A DNA stretch of 64,000 nucleotides. It comes from Affinundibacterium flavidum. Lineage in GTDB: Bacteria > Pseudomonadota > Gammaproteobacteria > Burkholderiales > Burkholderiaceae_D. Positions within the stretch are counted from its first letter, which is position 1. Every line of letters begins with the position of its first letter. This document shows positions 62,193 through 64,000 of the stretch, in pieces. The DNA lies in NCBI RefSeq assembly GCF_014284175.1, contig NZ_JACOGA010000016.1, positions 1-64,000 on the forward strand, read 5' to 3'. Made by a program: the position numbers and the translations under genes. The notes below the pieces were generated by a model that was not told the DNA's origin, made no database searches, and saw nothing but the letters and a program-made list of their open reading frames with translations.

Positions 62193-63374
62193 TCAACAGC
62201 TAGCCTTTTTCCTCAGCGTATTAATCTGAATATGCGGCCAGCGTGTGGTTTGTCCATTAGAACCCACCATGAATTCAAAGAAGATGATTTGCTCATATTG
62301 CAGTTGCAATACTTCGGTGCCGTCGGCTTCGATCACTGTTTCCAGCCACATGTTCAAACTCATCTCAGTCACATCGGCAAATTTTTTGACGAAGGGAATA
62401 TTCAAAATCCCACCTTGAGGACCGCCATCGTGTTTGCTGGTCAATTGGATCAAAGTGTATTTGCTGATGTTTTGATCTTTGATGGCATCCCGTAAGCGCA
62501 AATCTGGACGTACTGAATACGGATAATGTGGGTCGGCGACTATGCGTTGGAAGTAGGTGAGATTGCTGTCCGGTTGCGTCACTGGCAAGGATTTGTCAAA
62601 CGCCCAAGCTGGTGCTGGCTCGTCAAGATTGAGTGGAACTGGCGTAGAGCCATCAGGCGGAGTCAACAATGCAGATGCGCCCATGCTCGGTGAAATTGCC
62701 AGTGGTGAAGACGCGAGATTGGGTGCGTTGGCAACTTGTAGCGCAGGCCAGGAAGTAATGAATGGTTGGGTCCAGCTTTCTGTGCCAGTTGGGAATGGCG
62801 GTTTACCAGCGACATCCTGTTGAAAGCTGCCGGTCAACATAATCGAGCTACCATGTGGAATGGTGCCACTGCGCGCAATCGAATACGGTGGTACGAAGTT
62901 AGGGCCGTTTGCACCCGCGCCAATCGAGATCAGTGGATAGCCATTGTCTTCAATGACCGATTCTTCGGTCGCTGCATGGTTATACATTTCGTTCAGCCAC
63001 AAATACATCCCGACTTCTTCGTGGATACCGACACCATCACTGACGCGCTGTACGCTTTGTTTGTATTCAATCGCACCAGTAAATTGCTCATTCGTGCCAC
63101 CACGATTGCGTACGCCACCAGACACCGGAGCGAACGTCAGTTCTTCGGTATAGTCTTCGCACAAAAAATGGAAGATACCAAAAATAGTCTCAGTATTCGT
63201 GCCAGGTGAAGGCATGCAGGTAGTGTGTAAGCCCCAACCAGTATTATTGTTGTTTGGGTTGACGTTGACCCACGTGCCTATCAGTTGTTCCAGGATGCCG
63301 TAGTCTGCTGGCGCAGTTAACACGGCGTCGGAATACTCTGGGTATGGAGGGGTAGGGTTTTGCGGAATGGACAT
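62193..63374 (-). CDS. Nitrobindin/FABP-like heme-binding protein
   Basis: 393 residues from the ATG at 63374 (AAAGGAGACTTAAGA upstream; the frame's earlier ATG lies before this site). No signal peptide. The first about 190 residues have the THAP4/nitrobindin-like features: YGILEQLIGTWVNVN, FLCEDYTEELTFAP, IHEEVGMYLWLNE, and ARSGTIPHGSSIML. A Pro-rich linker and a C-terminal block (LRDAIKDQNISKYTLIQLTS, IPFVKKFADVTEMSLNMWLE) follow. It may bind heme or a fatty ligand. Such genes often lie near tyrosinase or peroxidase genes; here the tyrosinase is 37 kb away. Confidence 0.75.
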   Translation of the reverse strand: MSIPQNPTPPYPEYSDAVLTAPADYGILEQLIGTWVNVNPNNNNTGWGLHTTCMPSPGTNTETIFGIFHFLCEDYTEELTFAPVSGGVRNRGGTNEQFTGAIEYKQSVQRVSDGVGIHEEVGMYLWLNEMYNHAATEESVIEDNGYPLISIGAGANGPNFVPPYSIARSGTIPHGSSIMLTGSFQQDVAGKPPFPTGTESWTQPFITSWPALQVANAPNLASSPLAISPSMGASALLTPPDGSTPVPLNLDEPAPAWAFDKSLPVTQPDSNLTYFQRIVADPHYPYSVRPDLRLRDAIKDQNISKYTLIQLTSKHDGGPQGGILNIPFVKKFADVTEMSLNMWLETVIEADGTEVLQLQYEQIIFFEFMVGSNGQTTRWPHIQINTLRKKASC

Positions 63375-63398
63375 TCTTAAGTCTCCTTTAGTAAGCAT

Positions 63399-63829
63399 TA
63401 CAGTTGAATTTGTTGAACATCACGAACAAAGATGGAGAAAACATAGGGGAAATTGCCCAGTCTCATCAAGCTCAGTCCGGCTCAGTTTTTTGATCAGTGT
63501 TTTGATCACTGAGAAAGTCCATGAACAGAATTTGTGGCGAAACTGAAATTAACTTTTAGCAAGCATCGTGCCAAGAGAAGAGACGGACGTGAAGGCCAAT
63601 GAGTTTGCGCACGGCGAAGACAGGTATACGACTGGGATGGGTATTTGGTGGAAAAGCTGCAGGTTCGACTCGGTCGAGAAATTATCGCTATTCGTCAGGT
63701 TTTACATGTCAAACTTGACAGTGCTCAACATGTAAATTCAGAAATGGCGTGTATGCGTCGTATGTTGTATGGAGATGCGCTGATTTAGGCTTCAGCTTTG
63801 ATGAGATCTGCTGAGTGCCGCGGCGCAAA
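63399..63829. other. Intergenic region with possible decayed coding sequence
   Basis: About 430 bp. Between 63630 and 63788 one frame reads YDWDGYLVEKLQVRLG and then continues to a TAG, which resembles the YxWDxxGxLVxK pattern of Rhs-type repeats, but it is isolated and has no start. Otherwise nothing recognised. Confidence 0.35.
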
Positions 63830-64000
63830 TTATAGCTCTCTCGCTCCACTGACTTGATCAGCTTTAGCGGTGATTTGTTCTGTGTTGAGCATTTCCAGAT
63901 GCATTCGATATTCTTGTTCAACAAGAGTTTTCAAAGCCTGTGTTGATGCGATTTGTTTTGCGCGTTCATAGTTGTTGGTATTCATAATGACGCGCAATTG
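63830..64000 (-). CDS. Partial ORF at the window end, unknown
   Basis: On the minus strand the frame is open from the window edge to TAA at 63830-63832 (57 codons). A start at 63985 would give 51 residues beginning MNTNNYERAKQIAS and ending VSGAREL. The piece is helical and charged. It may be a small complete gene or the end of a longer one. Confidence 0.45.
   Translation of the reverse strand, partial: QLRVIMNTNNYERAKQIASTQALKTLVEQEYRMHLEMLNTEQITAKADQVSGAREL

Noticed and set aside
63620..63790. Rhs-like coding remnant
   Set aside because: Only one short YDWDGYLVEK-like match, no start and no repeat series; too weak to annotate as a pseudogene.

Overview
The window looks like a chromosomal segment of a Gram-negative betaproteobacterium, most likely Burkholderiales/Oxalobacteraceae (Undibacterium-like). 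This is inferred from many lipobox and Sec signal proteins, a TonB receptor, LytS/LytT and AraC regulators, moderate G+C, and REP-associated transposases. I found no rRNA, tRNA or CRISPR array. It is accessory-rich: short operons and orphan genes are separated by repeat-laden gaps, with several broken or duplicated modules.

Layout. 1-127: right end of an IS3-family element. 208-4558: four-gene minus-strand operon of envelope proteins, including an exported Ppx/GppA-fold protein and a lipoprotein with a Cys-Pro-Gly repeat tail. 5431-7965: membrane coiled-coil protein and an XRE-ImmA/DUF4411 toxin-antitoxin pair. 8345-10428: small outer-membrane protein, a DUF4253 remnant and an intact RAYT element. 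10699-16889: DUF4157 polymorphic toxin with an HNH-like tail, two lipoproteins, a hydrolase, and the densest repeat region. 16937-22283: serine beta-lactamase-like hydrolase, first LytS/LytT pair, and a second, truncated toxin-antitoxin copy. 23038-25809: tyrosinase plus a DUF2182-like membrane protein. 26170-31672: M28 peptidase, second LytS/LytT pair with a membrane gene, DUF2306/TPR protein. 32246-35494: GntR(YtrA)-ABC-acyltransferase operon. 35530-36405: RAYT pseudogene carrying a 171-bp MITE-like insertion. 36669-40976: lipoprotein, DUF2059 protein, and the RtcB/PrfH RNA-repair pair, in which prfH needs a +1 frameshift at CCC-TAG. 41220-46841: DUF4253 gene and remnants, zeta-toxin pair, ccdAB with broken ccdB, GST, Lrp regulator, DUF1203. 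46965-50495: beta-lactamase-like/DJ-1 operon and an AraC regulator. 50822-55868: second DUF4157 toxin, TonB receptor, DUF5694 protein. 55990-64000: lipoproteins, hydrolase, Phd/ParE pair, rhombotail-type lipoprotein, periplasmic sensor-like protein, nitrobindin-like protein and a partial ORF.

The strongest unifying signal is a set of short palindromic elements of at least four sequence families whose outer ends all read GGGGTCA or a close variant. They flank intact and broken RAYT genes, sit at breakpoints of duplicated modules, and at six sites show tandem duplication of a different 11-23 bp word, most of which contain or end in that motif. Together with 3'-end fragments of a DUF4253 gene, this suggests a region repeatedly reshuffled by a RAYT-linked element. 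The other most interesting items are the prfH frameshift and the envelope operon at the left end.
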